A stretch of 64,000 nucleotides of DNA, from the NCBI GenBank assembly GCA_905480145.1, contig CAJQPA010000012.1:1-64000 (forward strand). The letters are read 5' to 3'. The notes under the pieces are model-generated. The model was not told the origin of the DNA. It ran no database searches and worked only from the letters and a program-made list of their open reading frames with translations. Below, piece by piece: positions 44,975 to 52,877 of this stretch. Source of the DNA: an uncultured Flavobacteriales bacterium. GTDB lineage: Bacteria; Bacteroidota; Bacteroidia; Flavobacteriales_D; Crocinitomicaceae. Both the position numbers and the translations under genes were made by a program. How positions within the stretch are numbered: the first letter of the stretch is position 1; the number at the start of each line of letters is the position of its first letter.

Positions 44975-47116
44975 TTAGTCTTTCACCAAGGTCATTTCGT
45001 CCACTAAGTGTTTTGCGTTAGAATAACGATCCATTACCCATAAAACATACTTGATATCAACAGCAATATTTCTGCATCTAGAAGAGTCAAACATGAAATC
45101 ACTCATGGTACTTTCCCAAGATCTATCAAAGTTAATACCCATCAGGTTGCCCTCTGCATCAATTACTGGAGAACCAGAATTCCCTCCGGTAGTATGATTG
45201 GATCCAGTGAAACAAACCCATAACTCACCATCTTGAGCATAAGGTCCATAATCTTTCTTCTTAACCAATTCTTTCATTCTAGGGAGCAATTCATAATCAA
45301 GATTTCCGCTATTATTTTTTGTTATGATCCCATCGACAGTGGTATGCTCAGTATATTTCGCTCCATCATGAGGCGCAGAACCTTCTAATTTACCGTATGT
45401 GATACGCATAGTTGAATTCGCATCTGGCCATTGTTTTTCATTTGGAAACATTTCTGTTTTACCTGCAACATATACCTTTAGCAAACCATCCATTTCACTT
45501 TTATATATTCTAATATCAGGAATAATATTACTCATAAAATTTTCATCTGCCTCTAAGAAGAGCATAAAGCCAAGGTCTTTTTTCTTCAATTTTTTCAATG
45601 AATTAGAATTCAATTTATTCATGAATTTTATAAAACGCTCTTCGTTCGTTAAAATTGATTTTGCATATATTTTATCTGCCAAAATTTTTGCCGAAGTACT
45701 TTTCAATCGATCTGGTAATGGTCCTTCACCGACCTGAGTAACATATTCAGCAGTCAACAATTCGAAAACTTTCTTATCTACATTTTCATCATAGTTCTTG
45801 AAGAAACCTTTTGCTCCATTAATTTGTTTTTTTATTTCAGCATCCAACTCTCCGTTCGCCTTTAAAGCATCGTAGCTTGATAAAAATTTATTTAAATTTC
45901 TCGCTTGTTTAAACAATTCTGGACCAACATATAAATACTCAATAGCCATAGAATAACCAAAATCGGCATGTTTATACTTCTTTACTAGAGCGTTCATATC
46001 ACCAATAGCATTTCCGTATTTATCTTTCCATTCCTTTTTAGAGTTCACCATTTCTATATACTTAGCTTCTCTATCTAATTTTATTTGAATAGCATCAACC
46101 GTTTTTAATCCACCAATTTGTCCAATCCATTTTTTCCACCCATTGGCAATTCTTGCCTGCTTCGAAGAGTATTGAATTCTAGTCAAATCAGAGGATCTCA
46201 TTCCAGCGTTAATAACGCTTAATGATTTATCTCTCATCTTAATCCTTGCAGGTCTCTCTTGATCCATTATATATCTTAAGTTTTCCGAAGACAAGTGTTG
46301 CTCAGTTGTTCCTGGAAACCCATAAATCATAGTAAACTCACCTGGAGTTCTTTTCTTCATAGAAACTGGCAAAAAATGTAACGGAGAATATGGGATATTA
46401 GAATCACTTATGTCACTCGGCTCATTTTTTTCATTGGTATAAACTCTAAATACTGAAAAGTCACCTGTATGCCTTGGCCATATCCAGTTATCCGTATCTC
46501 CACCAAACTTTCCTATTGAATTGGGCGGTGTACCAACCAAACGAACATCAGAAAATGTCTCCTTCACAATCATATAAAAATCATTGCCGTAGTTGAAAGG
46601 CTTTATCTTTGCCGAATACCCATTGCCCTTCATGGCATCTTCAACCAACTGAGAGATGTTGGATTGCATTTTTAAAAGCTTATCACTATCTGAAAGTCCT
46701 TTCGTACCCGTTAAAACCATCGATGTAACATCTTCGATTCTCACAACTCTAGAAGCTGTCAAGCCCGGGTTCTTTAATTCTTCGGACTTATTTTTTGCCC
46801 AAAACCCATATTTCAAATAATCATTTTCAAGAGATGAATGAGATTGAATTTGAGAATATCCACAATGATGGTTCGTTAATAATAGACCTTGCGATGAAAC
46901 AAGTTCTGCTGTGCAGCCGCCACCAAAATGAAGGATTGCATCTTTTAAACTAGAATTGTTCACTGAATAGATATCAGCTGCTGACAACTTCATCCCCATT
47001 GCTTTCATGTCATTTTCAAATGCACTGATTAAAGAAGGGATTAACATACCCTCTTCCGCAAAAGAATGGAAAATTGAAGATACTGATAGTAAAATAATAA
47101 AAGCGGATTTTTTCAT
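44975..47116 (-). CDS. S46 dipeptidyl-peptidase, probably DPP11 type
   Basis: The 713-residue periplasmic serine peptidase has a signal peptide (1-20), a chymotrypsin-like split fold with catalytic His in LLTNHHCGYS (about 84), Asp near GGDTDNWIWPRHTGD (about 225), and Ser at about 647 in TGGNSGSP. The residue after GINFD is Arg (about 665); in Porphyromonas the matching position is Arg in DPP11 (Asp/Glu preference) and Gly in DPP7. It releases dipeptides for peptide-fed metabolism. Divergent from the membrane gene at 47176. Confidence 0.93.
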   Translation of the reverse strand: MKKSAFIILLSVSSIFHSFAEEGMLIPSLISAFENDMKAMGMKLSAADIYSVNNSSLKDAILHFGGGCTAELVSSQGLLLTNHHCGYSQIQSHSSLENDYLKYGFWAKNKSEELKNPGLTASRVVRIEDVTSMVLTGTKGLSDSDKLLKMQSNISQLVEDAMKGNGYSAKIKPFNYGNDFYMIVKETFSDVRLVGTPPNSIGKFGGDTDNWIWPRHTGDFSVFRVYTNEKNEPSDISDSNIPYSPLHFLPVSMKKRTPGEFTMIYGFPGTTEQHLSSENLRYIMDQERPARIKMRDKSLSVINAGMRSSDLTRIQYSSKQARIANGWKKWIGQIGGLKTVDAIQIKLDREAKYIEMVNSKKEWKDKYGNAIGDMNALVKKYKHADFGYSMAIEYLYVGPELFKQARNLNKFLSSYDALKANGELDAEIKKQINGAKGFFKNYDENVDKKVFELLTAEYVTQVGEGPLPDRLKSTSAKILADKIYAKSILTNEERFIKFMNKLNSNSLKKLKKKDLGFMLFLEADENFMSNIIPDIRIYKSEMDGLLKVYVAGKTEMFPNEKQWPDANSTMRITYGKLEGSAPHDGAKYTEHTTVDGIITKNNSGNLDYELLPRMKELVKKKDYGPYAQDGELWVCFTGSNHTTGGNSGSPVIDAEGNLMGINFDRSWESTMSDFMFDSSRCRNIAVDIKYVLWVMDRYSNAKHLVDEMTLVKD

Positions 47117-47163
47117 TTTCTAGTTTTTGAATTCGTTAATGCTGATAAAGATAATCAGATTGT

Positions 47164-47171
47164 TAAATTTG
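47164..47171 (+). promoter_or_regulatory. -7 element of the membrane-protein gene
   Basis: TAAATTTG, perfect match, four bases before GTG (47176) and ten before TTG (47182). A CTG at 47142-47144 could replace the -33 TTG (19 nt). Confidence 0.45.
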
Positions 47172-47175
47172 TGAT

Positions 47176-47832
47176 GTGCAATTGATAGATTTTATATTTG
47201 AACTTGGCGTATTATTCGCAGTTTACGGATTTCTTTGGGGGATTTTTGACATTATGATCAAAGCATTAAGTGCGGGGCGAATTCGTTCTGTGGCTGAAGT
47301 GTATATTCTCCGATTGATTAAATACTTCTTTTTAGTCAATGTCACCTTCTTATTTTGCTTTGAAAATAACTCTTCTGCCATGCCTGAATTGAGTAAGTTT
47401 ATTTTTGCTGGACTGATATTGTTAACTTATTTCGTAGGTAAACTTCAACAAAACAAAACAAAATCCGTGTTTTTCAATATTGCGGGGCGTGGAATGCCAA
47501 ATACCCAAAACAACTTTAATTTTAGCGCGGAAGCAATGATTATTGGTGTTTCTCTTGCTGTATTTATTTTATTTTGGTTTTCCCCAGAATATGCAATCAA
47601 TCCTATTGCAGAATGGTTTCGTGAGAAAACGATTGCTATGGAAAAAGCACCCGTTTTTGGATTCATTTTTAAAATAGTAGGATTCTTCTTTTTGCTGAGT
47701 TTAATCTTTAAGATGGTCAATACTGTATTATTCTTCCTAAATGGAGGTCGTCTCAAAACCCCTTTACACAATAACACAGGAGGAGATCAATTGGATAATG
47801 ATGATCACTTCGATGATTATGAGGAAGTATAG
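47176..47832 (+). CDS. multi-pass membrane protein with acidic tail
   Basis: The 218-residue protein has five predicted membrane helices (about 4-24, 45-64, 71-87, 118-136, 160-188) and an acidic hydrophilic tail (GGDQLDNDDHFDDYEEV). No family is recognised. Start is GTG at 47176 or TTG at 47182. The last 89 bp, coding for the tail, are repeated at 49112-49200 on the far side of the PAS kinase gene. Confidence 0.75.
   Translation: MQLIDFIFELGVLFAVYGFLWGIFDIMIKALSAGRIRSVAEVYILRLIKYFFLVNVTFLFCFENNSSAMPELSKFIFAGLILLTYFVGKLQQNKTKSVFFNIAGRGMPNTQNNFNFSAEAMIIGVSLAVFILFWFSPEYAINPIAEWFREKTIAMEKAPVFGFIFKIVGFFFLLSLIFKMVNTVLFFLNGGRLKTPLHNNTGGDQLDNDDHFDDYEEV
47744..47832 (+). repeat. 89-bp direct repeat, copy 1 (3' end of the membrane gene)
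   Basis: Matches 49112-49200 at 80 of 89 positions by my reading. It includes the last 28 codons and the stop of the membrane-protein gene. Confidence 0.9.
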
Positions 47833-47905
47833 GGCATAATACAACTTCAATTTTACCCTTTCAAAACCATAAATTATTGTTACCTTTAAAAACAGCCATA
47901 ATTAT

Positions 47906-47925
47906 ATGAATAACATTTTATTCAT
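47906..47925 (+). other. perfect hairpin upstream of the PAS kinase
   Basis: ATGAATAA-CATT-TTATTCAT, an 8-bp stem 12 nt before the TTG start; a possible operator or RNA hairpin. No T-run. Confidence 0.35.
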
Positions 47926-47936
47926 GTTAAAATCAT

Positions 47937-49091
47937 TTGCCATTGAAAAAATACAAATCCATATCCGACCTTAAGCTTCTTAATGAAAGTGTCTTGGAGG
48001 GTTCACTTGCTGGATTCTGGGATTGGAATATTCTAAAAAATGAAGAATACTTAAGCCCAAGATTTAAAGAAATGTTCGGTTATGATGATCATGAAATGGA
48101 AAACAAACCTGAATCTTGGCAAAAGATAGCCTTTCAAGAAGATTTACCCGAAATGTTTGAAAACTTTAATAAACATGTAAGTTCTGCTGGCAAAATACCA
48201 TTTAAATCCATTGTGCGTTATCATCACAAAAATGGAAAGACGGTTTGGGTTAGATGCAACGGTAAAGTAATTGAGTGGGGGGAGAATGGTGAGCCAATTA
48301 GGGCAGTTGGTTGTCATATAGATATAACCGAAGAAAAAGAGCTAGAATTAAAATTAAAAAACGCTTTAACCGAAAGAGAAGTCTTATTGAAGAAAGAGAA
48401 AGAGTTGGGGTTACTGAAATCGAGCTTTGTTTCGATGGCATCTCATCAATTTAGAACCCCCCTAGCAGTTATCCAGTCAAATGCACAATTATTTGAAATG
48501 TTGGTAGGAAGTGACCAAGAAGTTAAAGCGGAAAAGTATCTAAAAATATCAACCCGCATTACAGAGGAGATTTCTAAAATGACAGCATTAATGGATGACG
48601 TTCTTATTCTTGGTAAATTAACCTCAGAAAATGTTCATTATGACCCTCAAGAATGCGATTTATTTGAATTCTGTAATGTACTTATTGATCAATTCAATTT
48701 AATACAAGAGGATGGCAGAAAGTTAGATTTTGTAGTAAAAGGGAAACCTTATAATGTTGAAATAGACCATAAATTGCTCACGCATTCTTTATCTAATATA
48801 ATTAGTAACGCGTTTAAATATTCTGTTGGAAAAGCGAACCCTTCGCTAAAATTGACTTATGAGGAAAAAGAATTTAGTTTAACTGTTTCAGACAAAGGTA
48901 TAGGCATTCCAAAAGAAAATATGGAAGATTTACTGCTACCTTTTTTTCGTGGCAATAATTCAGTCGGAATTAAAGGTACCGGATTGGGCTTGAGTATCGC
49001 AAAAGAATATCTTGATATTAATAAAGGAATCGTAATTATAAACTCTACTGAAGGTGTGGGAAGTAGTTTTGAGATGAAGTTTCAAAAGTAA
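47937..49091 (+). CDS. PAS-domain sensor histidine kinase
   Basis: The 384-residue soluble kinase has a PAS/PAC domain (about 15-135; GFWDWNILKNEEYLSPRFKE, AVGCHIDITEEKE), a coiled linker, HisKA with His170 (SFVSMASHQFRTPLAVIQ) and HATPase with N box SNIISNAFKYS, G1 VSDKGIGIP and G2 GTGLGLSIAKEY. No membrane helix, so it senses a cytosolic cue. Start is TTG at 47937; the only nearby ATGs are out of frame, and the first in-frame ATG would cut into PAS. No response regulator is adjacent. Flanked by the 89-bp direct repeat. Confidence 0.9.
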   Translation: MPLKKYKSISDLKLLNESVLEGSLAGFWDWNILKNEEYLSPRFKEMFGYDDHEMENKPESWQKIAFQEDLPEMFENFNKHVSSAGKIPFKSIVRYHHKNGKTVWVRCNGKVIEWGENGEPIRAVGCHIDITEEKELELKLKNALTEREVLLKKEKELGLLKSSFVSMASHQFRTPLAVIQSNAQLFEMLVGSDQEVKAEKYLKISTRITEEISKMTALMDDVLILGKLTSENVHYDPQECDLFEFCNVLIDQFNLIQEDGRKLDFVVKGKPYNVEIDHKLLTHSLSNIISNAFKYSVGKANPSLKLTYEEKEFSLTVSDKGIGIPKENMEDLLLPFFRGNNSVGIKGTGLGLSIAKEYLDINKGIVIINSTEGVGSSFEMKFQK

Positions 49092-49111
49092 TAATTTGAT
49101 AATAGGGTATT

Positions 49112-49200
49112 GAGGTCGTCTCAAAACGCCTTTACACAATAACACAGGAGGAAATCAATTAGACAATGATGATCACTTCGATGATTATGAAGAGTTGTAA
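49112..49200 (+). repeat. 89-bp direct repeat, copy 2
   Basis: Second copy of the membrane-gene 3' end. Nine differences from copy 1; most fall at synonymous codon positions, and the stop is TAA instead of TAG. Confidence 0.9.
49114..49200 (+). pseudogene. 28-codon remnant of the membrane-protein gene
   Basis: The aligned frame reads GRLKTPLHNNTGG, then NQLDNDDHFDDYEEL and a stop. It is preceded directly by an in-frame TGA and has no start codon, so it cannot be expressed. Its last bases overlap the 3' end of coaE on the other strand. Confidence 0.75.
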
Positions 49201-49778
49201 ACTTCTCTTAAAGAATTTACCAATTCTTCCACTTGACCTATCAAAAATTCTTTTCCATTATTTTTGACCACAAAATCAGCCAGAGGAATTTTCTTTTCAT
49301 CTGGCCATTGCTTACCTATCCTTGACTTAACTTCTGATTTTTTTATCCCGTCTCGTTTCATCACTCTGCTAATTCGAAGATCTTCATCAGCTGTTACCAA
49401 CACCATTTGATCAAACTGTTTCTCTCCGCCAGTTTCAAATAGAATAGCTGCTTCATTAAATACAATTTCTTTATTTTGAGACTCGCAAAATATCTCGAAA
49501 TCTTTTCTAACCTGAGGATGTATAATATTATTCACTTTTTTAAGTGCTACATCGTCATTAAAAATTATGCTTGCTAAATATAATCGGTTGAGCTGATTAT
49601 TAATGTAAAGCTCTTTTCCAAACAATTCAATCAATTGTGACCTCACTTTTGGATTTTCCTGGACAATTCTTTTTGCTTCTATATCTGAATTGTAAACTGG
49701 ATAATTCATTGCAGTTAGAACCTTAGAAACAATACTTTTTCCAGATCCAATTCCACCAGTAATTCCAACTTTGATCAT
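49185..49778 (-). CDS. coaE: dephospho-CoA kinase
   Basis: The 197-residue kinase catalyses the last step of CoA synthesis. P-loop GITGGIGSGKS (6-16), substrate block YNSDIEAKRIVQ (DAD-like Asp), the HPQVRKDFEIF helix and LILVTAD-type strand QMVLVTADEDLRISRVMKRDG are present. The last codons overlap repeat copy 2. It follows siaC by 3 nt and ends the siaB-siaC-coaE operon. Confidence 0.95.
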   Translation of the reverse strand: MIKVGITGGIGSGKSIVSKVLTAMNYPVYNSDIEAKRIVQENPKVRSQLIELFGKELYINNQLNRLYLASIIFNDDVALKKVNNIIHPQVRKDFEIFCESQNKEIVFNEAAILFETGGEKQFDQMVLVTADEDLRISRVMKRDGIKKSEVKSRIGKQWPDEKKIPLADFVVKNNGKEFLIGQVEELVNSLREVYNSS

Positions 49779-49781
49779 TGC

Positions 49782-50165
49782 TTAAATCTCATCTACTTCA
49801 ATGATTTCAAATGGCAAAGAAACAATAGCGCCATAATCCTCACCGGCTTCTGCCATATCTTCATCGTCTTTTTCAAAATACCAATTGATTCGCACAGTAG
49901 TTGAGTGACCATTTATTTTTTCCAGCCGCTTAAAAAAATCTAAAATACATTTCGAGGAAGAAGTATTGAAATATTCCAACTTCATATCAACGATAGTTTC
50001 ACCCTTAGGATGATTTTGATAAACTTCAAGCCATTCATTTAGTGGCGCGAAAAACTCTACAGAATTTTCAGGAATTGATCTTCCACTAAATTCTAAAACA
50101 CCTGTATCACCGTCAAAGTGAATCGTTGGAGTTTTTGCTGAACCATTTAAACTAAATTTTTCCAT
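49782..50165 (-). CDS. siaC: SiaC-family phosphoprotein (DUF1987)
   Basis: The 127-residue protein matches SiaC/DUF1987: TPTIHFDGDTGVLEFSGRSIPENS, then MKLEYFNTSSSKCILDFFKRLE. With the ATG at 50165 as start, the conserved threonine of NTSS is Thr68, the number of the SiaB-phosphorylated Thr in Pseudomonas aeruginosa SiaC. Unphosphorylated SiaC there activates the diguanylate cyclase SiaD. A TTG at 50171 would add two residues. It lies between siaB (11 nt) and coaE (3 nt); no SiaA phosphatase or GGDEF protein is nearby. Confidence 0.88.
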   Translation of the reverse strand: MEKFSLNGSAKTPTIHFDGDTGVLEFSGRSIPENSVEFFAPLNEWLEVYQNHPKGETIVDMKLEYFNTSSSKCILDFFKRLEKINGHSTTVRINWYFEKDDEDMAEAGEDYGAIVSLPFEIIEVDEI

Positions 50166-50176
50166 ACTCAAATATA

Positions 50177-50728
50177 TTATTCTATAATTACTTTAAGGCA
50201 AAAGAAACTCGAAAATTCATCTATTTCAATAAATTCGTAATTAAGTTTACTTTTAGACTTCCTGGCTATATCAATTAAGCCTAGGCCAGCAGTGCCTTTG
50301 TCAGTGCGTGGGTCATTTGCTAGTTTCATCTGGTACAATCCCCTGAGTTCATCTGAATCGAGTGAATTCACCATCGCTAATTTTCTTCTTAGATCGTTAA
50401 TTTTAATATTTTCGATATAATTCCCTGTACGGACAATGAAGTCACCTTCATAATGCTTTACGATAACTAATGCAGACTTTTTGATTTCTAGAACATCATC
50501 ATTATAATCTGTAATAGCAATGTGATGATATAAATTTTGAAAACATTCAATTAAGACATTAAAAACTCTTTTTTTCTTACTGCTATCTATTCTCAGTTCT
50601 ATCATTTTAGATTCTAAAATATTCAAGAAAGAAGTTAAAAGTTCGGCCGTGAATTCTCCTTTAAATGAGAGTATAATTCTCTCATCTTCCATTCTCTGGT
50701 AAAATTCATATACTTCAGTAACAGCCAT
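50177..50728 (-). CDS. siaB: SiaB-family protein kinase
   Basis: The 183-residue protein matches the SiaB-type GHKL-fold kinase family (DUF6272): VFNVLIECFQNLYHHI is the N box and GTAGLGLIDIARKS the ATP lid glycine motif. SiaB phosphorylates SiaC on threonine in a partner-switch system resembling anti-sigma factor control. First gene of the siaB-siaC-coaE operon, with a perfect -7 box TATATTTG (50746-50739) about 10 nt upstream, divergent from the methyltransferase. Confidence 0.85.
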   Translation of the reverse strand: MAVTEVYEFYQRMEDERIILSFKGEFTAELLTSFLNILESKMIELRIDSSKKKRVFNVLIECFQNLYHHIAITDYNDDVLEIKKSALVIVKHYEGDFIVRTGNYIENIKINDLRRKLAMVNSLDSDELRGLYQMKLANDPRTDKGTAGLGLIDIARKSKSKLNYEFIEIDEFSSFFCLKVIIE

Positions 50729-50738
50729 AGGATCTACC

Positions 50739-50746
50739 CAAATATA
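50739..50746 (-). promoter_or_regulatory. -7 element of the siaB operon
   Basis: TATATTTG on the minus strand; predicted leader about 5-6 nt to the ATG at 50728. Confidence 0.45.
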
Positions 50747-50786
50747 ATGAATTAGATAAAGAAAAGCAATTAAAGAAAAGTTACTG

Positions 50787-50794
50787 TAACTTTG
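50787..50794 (+). promoter_or_regulatory. -7 element of the methyltransferase-ZIP operon
   Basis: TAACTTTG, perfect match, four bases before the ATG at 50799; predicts a leaderless transcript. No -33 TTG was found. Confidence 0.5.
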
Positions 50795-50798
50795 TATT

Positions 50799-51530
50799 AT
50801 GACAAAAGATTGGTTTGCTTCTTGGTTTGATTCTCCTTACTATCATTTACTCTACAAAAACAGAGATGAAGAGGAAGCTGAGAAATTTATTCTAACTCTT
50901 GTAAAACATCTCGAACTGGAAGCTAACACAAAAGTACTTGACTTAGCTTGTGGAAAAGGTCGTCATGCAAAAACGTTGCACAAAGCTGGACTAGATGTTC
51001 TGGGAGTTGACTTGTCACCCAACAGTATTGCTTCAGCATCAGAACACACAACAGAAGGTTTAAAATTTGCCGTGCATGATATGCGCGAAACTATTACCGA
51101 CCAAAAATTCAAAACTGTATTTAATTTATTTACAAGTTTTGGGTACTTTGATGACAACTCAGAGAATCTAAGAATGTTGGAATCTATCCATAACATGCTG
51201 GAAGAGAACGGACTTTTAGTCATTGACTTTATGAATGCCAATAAAGTCATTGAGAACCTAGTTGAAGAAGAAGTGAAAATCGTAGAACAGGTCCATTTCA
51301 ATATTTCTAGAAATTATGATGGAAATCACATATTCAAAACGATATCCTTTGGCGCTGAAGGCAGAAATCAAAAACATACAGAGCGAGTTCAAGCGATTAA
51401 ATTCAATGACTTTGAATCTTTATTATCTCTATCAAAATTCGAAATTCTTCGTACCTTTGGTGACTTCGATTTAAATGATTTCAGTGAAGAAACATCAGAT
51501 CGACTAATAATTATCGCCCAGAAAAAATAA
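50799..51530 (+). CDS. class I SAM-dependent methyltransferase
   Basis: The 243-residue protein has the Rossmann motif I KVLDLACGKGRHAKTL (about 45-60), LGVDLSPNSIASA, and the motif IV region FNLFTSFGYFDDNSENLRML. The start MTKDWFASWFDSPYYHLLY is a widespread Bacteroidota methyltransferase N-terminus; the substrate is unknown. Stop and start codons overlap by one base with the ZIP gene, so the two are translated together. Confidence 0.88.
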   Translation: MTKDWFASWFDSPYYHLLYKNRDEEEAEKFILTLVKHLELEANTKVLDLACGKGRHAKTLHKAGLDVLGVDLSPNSIASASEHTTEGLKFAVHDMRETITDQKFKTVFNLFTSFGYFDDNSENLRMLESIHNMLEENGLLVIDFMNANKVIENLVEEEVKIVEQVHFNISRNYDGNHIFKTISFGAEGRNQKHTERVQAIKFNDFESLLSLSKFEILRTFGDFDLNDFSEETSDRLIIIAQKK

Positions 51531-52264
51531 TGGAGTTCATTCTTGTCAATATTGCGCTTATTGGTTCAGTTCTTTTAGGAGGGTTATTAGTGTCCTTTTT
51601 GAATAAATCAAGAAATGAACAAATCATTAAGCTAATGCTTGCTTTCAGTGGAGGTTTTTTACTCTCTATTGCATTCATACATTTTATTCCAGAATTATAC
51701 GAGTTTCACGATTTCAATATTGGTGCATACATACTGATTGGATTTTTGATTCAACTATTGTTAGAGTTTTTCTCTGGAGGAATAGAACATGGTCACGTTC
51801 ATATTCATGAAGGCGCTAAATTACCTATAGCATTAGTTATTGCACTCAGTGTTCATTCTTTATTAGAAGGAATTCCGATTGGAAGTCAATTGGCGGGGAT
51901 AGAAATTGCAACTGCTCATCACCATGGCAGCGATAATACTTTATTATTCGGGGTACTTTTTCACAGGCTTCCTGTGGCTATAGCATTAATGACATTGCTT
52001 GTATCTTCAAAAATAAGCAAAGCTCAAACTTGGATATTCTTAAGTATTTTTGCTTTAACAACATCTGTTGGACTAACCATAGGATTCAATGCAAGTAACG
52101 TTTTTGAAAGTGACAGTTTTGATATTATTCTTGCAATTGTGGTTGGAATGTTCCTACATATCTCAACTACCATTATTTTTGAGACGAGTGAAAACCATAA
52201 GTTTAACTTCTTGAAATTGATGACTATCTTTACAGGCTGCGCATTGGCCTTCTTTATGCATTAA
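51530..52264 (+). CDS. ZIP family divalent-metal transporter
   Basis: The 244-residue inner-membrane protein has eight predicted helices. A His-rich loop (GGIEHGHVHIHEG) precedes helix 4, whose metal site reads SVHSLLEGIPIGS; helix 5 has LLFGVLFHRLPVAIALM. These are the M1/M2 ligands of ZIP importers of zinc, iron or manganese; which metal is not visible. Paired with the methyltransferase gene. Confidence 0.9.
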   Translation: MEFILVNIALIGSVLLGGLLVSFLNKSRNEQIIKLMLAFSGGFLLSIAFIHFIPELYEFHDFNIGAYILIGFLIQLLLEFFSGGIEHGHVHIHEGAKLPIALVIALSVHSLLEGIPIGSQLAGIEIATAHHHGSDNTLLFGVLFHRLPVAIALMTLLVSSKISKAQTWIFLSIFALTTSVGLTIGFNASNVFESDSFDIILAIVVGMFLHISTTIIFETSENHKFNFLKLMTIFTGCALAFFMH

Positions 52265-52286
52265 TAATTATAGCCTCCAATTATTA
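52262..52286. terminator. AT-only hairpin between convergent ZIP and sugar transferase genes
   Basis: TAATAATT (52262-52269) pairs with AATTATTA (52279-52286) over a 9-nt loop, overlapping both stop codons. Weak stem; a terminator role is tentative. Confidence 0.3.
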
Positions 52287-52877
52287 AAACCTAACAATCT
52301 TCAAGAAAGTACGCCACATAATTTTAATATCATTGAGTAAACTAGCGTTCGCCAAATACTTTTTATTTAAAGCAATTTTAGCTGGCATTACTTCTTCGAT
52401 ATAAGTTTTTTGTGGATCTTTTGAATTACCCAACAATTCATTTTCATTGAAATATTCCAAAGATGCTAGATCTGTGATTCCAGGTTTAACGTTTAAAACG
52501 GCCAATTGCTCTTTTGTATACAAGTCAACGTATTCTTTTACTTCGGGCCTTGGGCCAACAATACTCATCTGACCGAACAGTACATTAATAAATTGAGGGA
52601 ATTCATCCAATTTAAACTTACGTAGAATTCTACCTATTGATGTAATTCGAATGTCATTCGTGCCAACAGTTAATTTACCTTTACCATCTGAACCAACCAC
52701 CATAGTTCGAAACTTTAACAAACCAAATGGTTGTTTATCCTTTCCTATTCTCTCCTGAATATAAAAAACCCCACCTTTTGAGGATAATAAAACAGACAAA
52801 GAAATAATGATTCCGACAGGAAAAAATGCAGCTAAAATTGCAAATGAAGCTAATATGTCAAAAATTCGTTTCACCAA
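52284..52877 (-). CDS. undecaprenyl-phosphate sugar phosphotransferase, PglC-like
   Basis: The 197-residue monotopic phosphoglycosyl transferase has one N-terminal membrane segment (5-33), FYIQERIGKDKQPFGLLKFRTM, catalytic Asp-Glu in KLDEFPQFINVLFGQMS and the GPRPE turn. It transfers a sugar phosphate to undecaprenyl phosphate to start the repeat unit. The start is TTG (or the next GTG) directly after the DegT stop codon. Last gene of the polysaccharide operon. Confidence 0.92.
   Translation of the reverse strand: MVKRIFDILASFAILAAFFPVGIIISLSVLLSSKGGVFYIQERIGKDKQPFGLLKFRTMVVGSDGKGKLTVGTNDIRITSIGRILRKFKLDEFPQFINVLFGQMSIVGPRPEVKEYVDLYTKEQLAVLNVKPGITDLASLEYFNENELLGNSKDPQKTYIEEVMPAKIALNKKYLANASLLNDIKIMWRTFLKIVRF

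Noticed and set aside
47744-49200. Insertion sequence around the PAS kinase
   Set aside because: No transposase, integrase or terminal inverted repeats; the flanking repeat is the 3' end of a gene, so it is reported as a duplication only.
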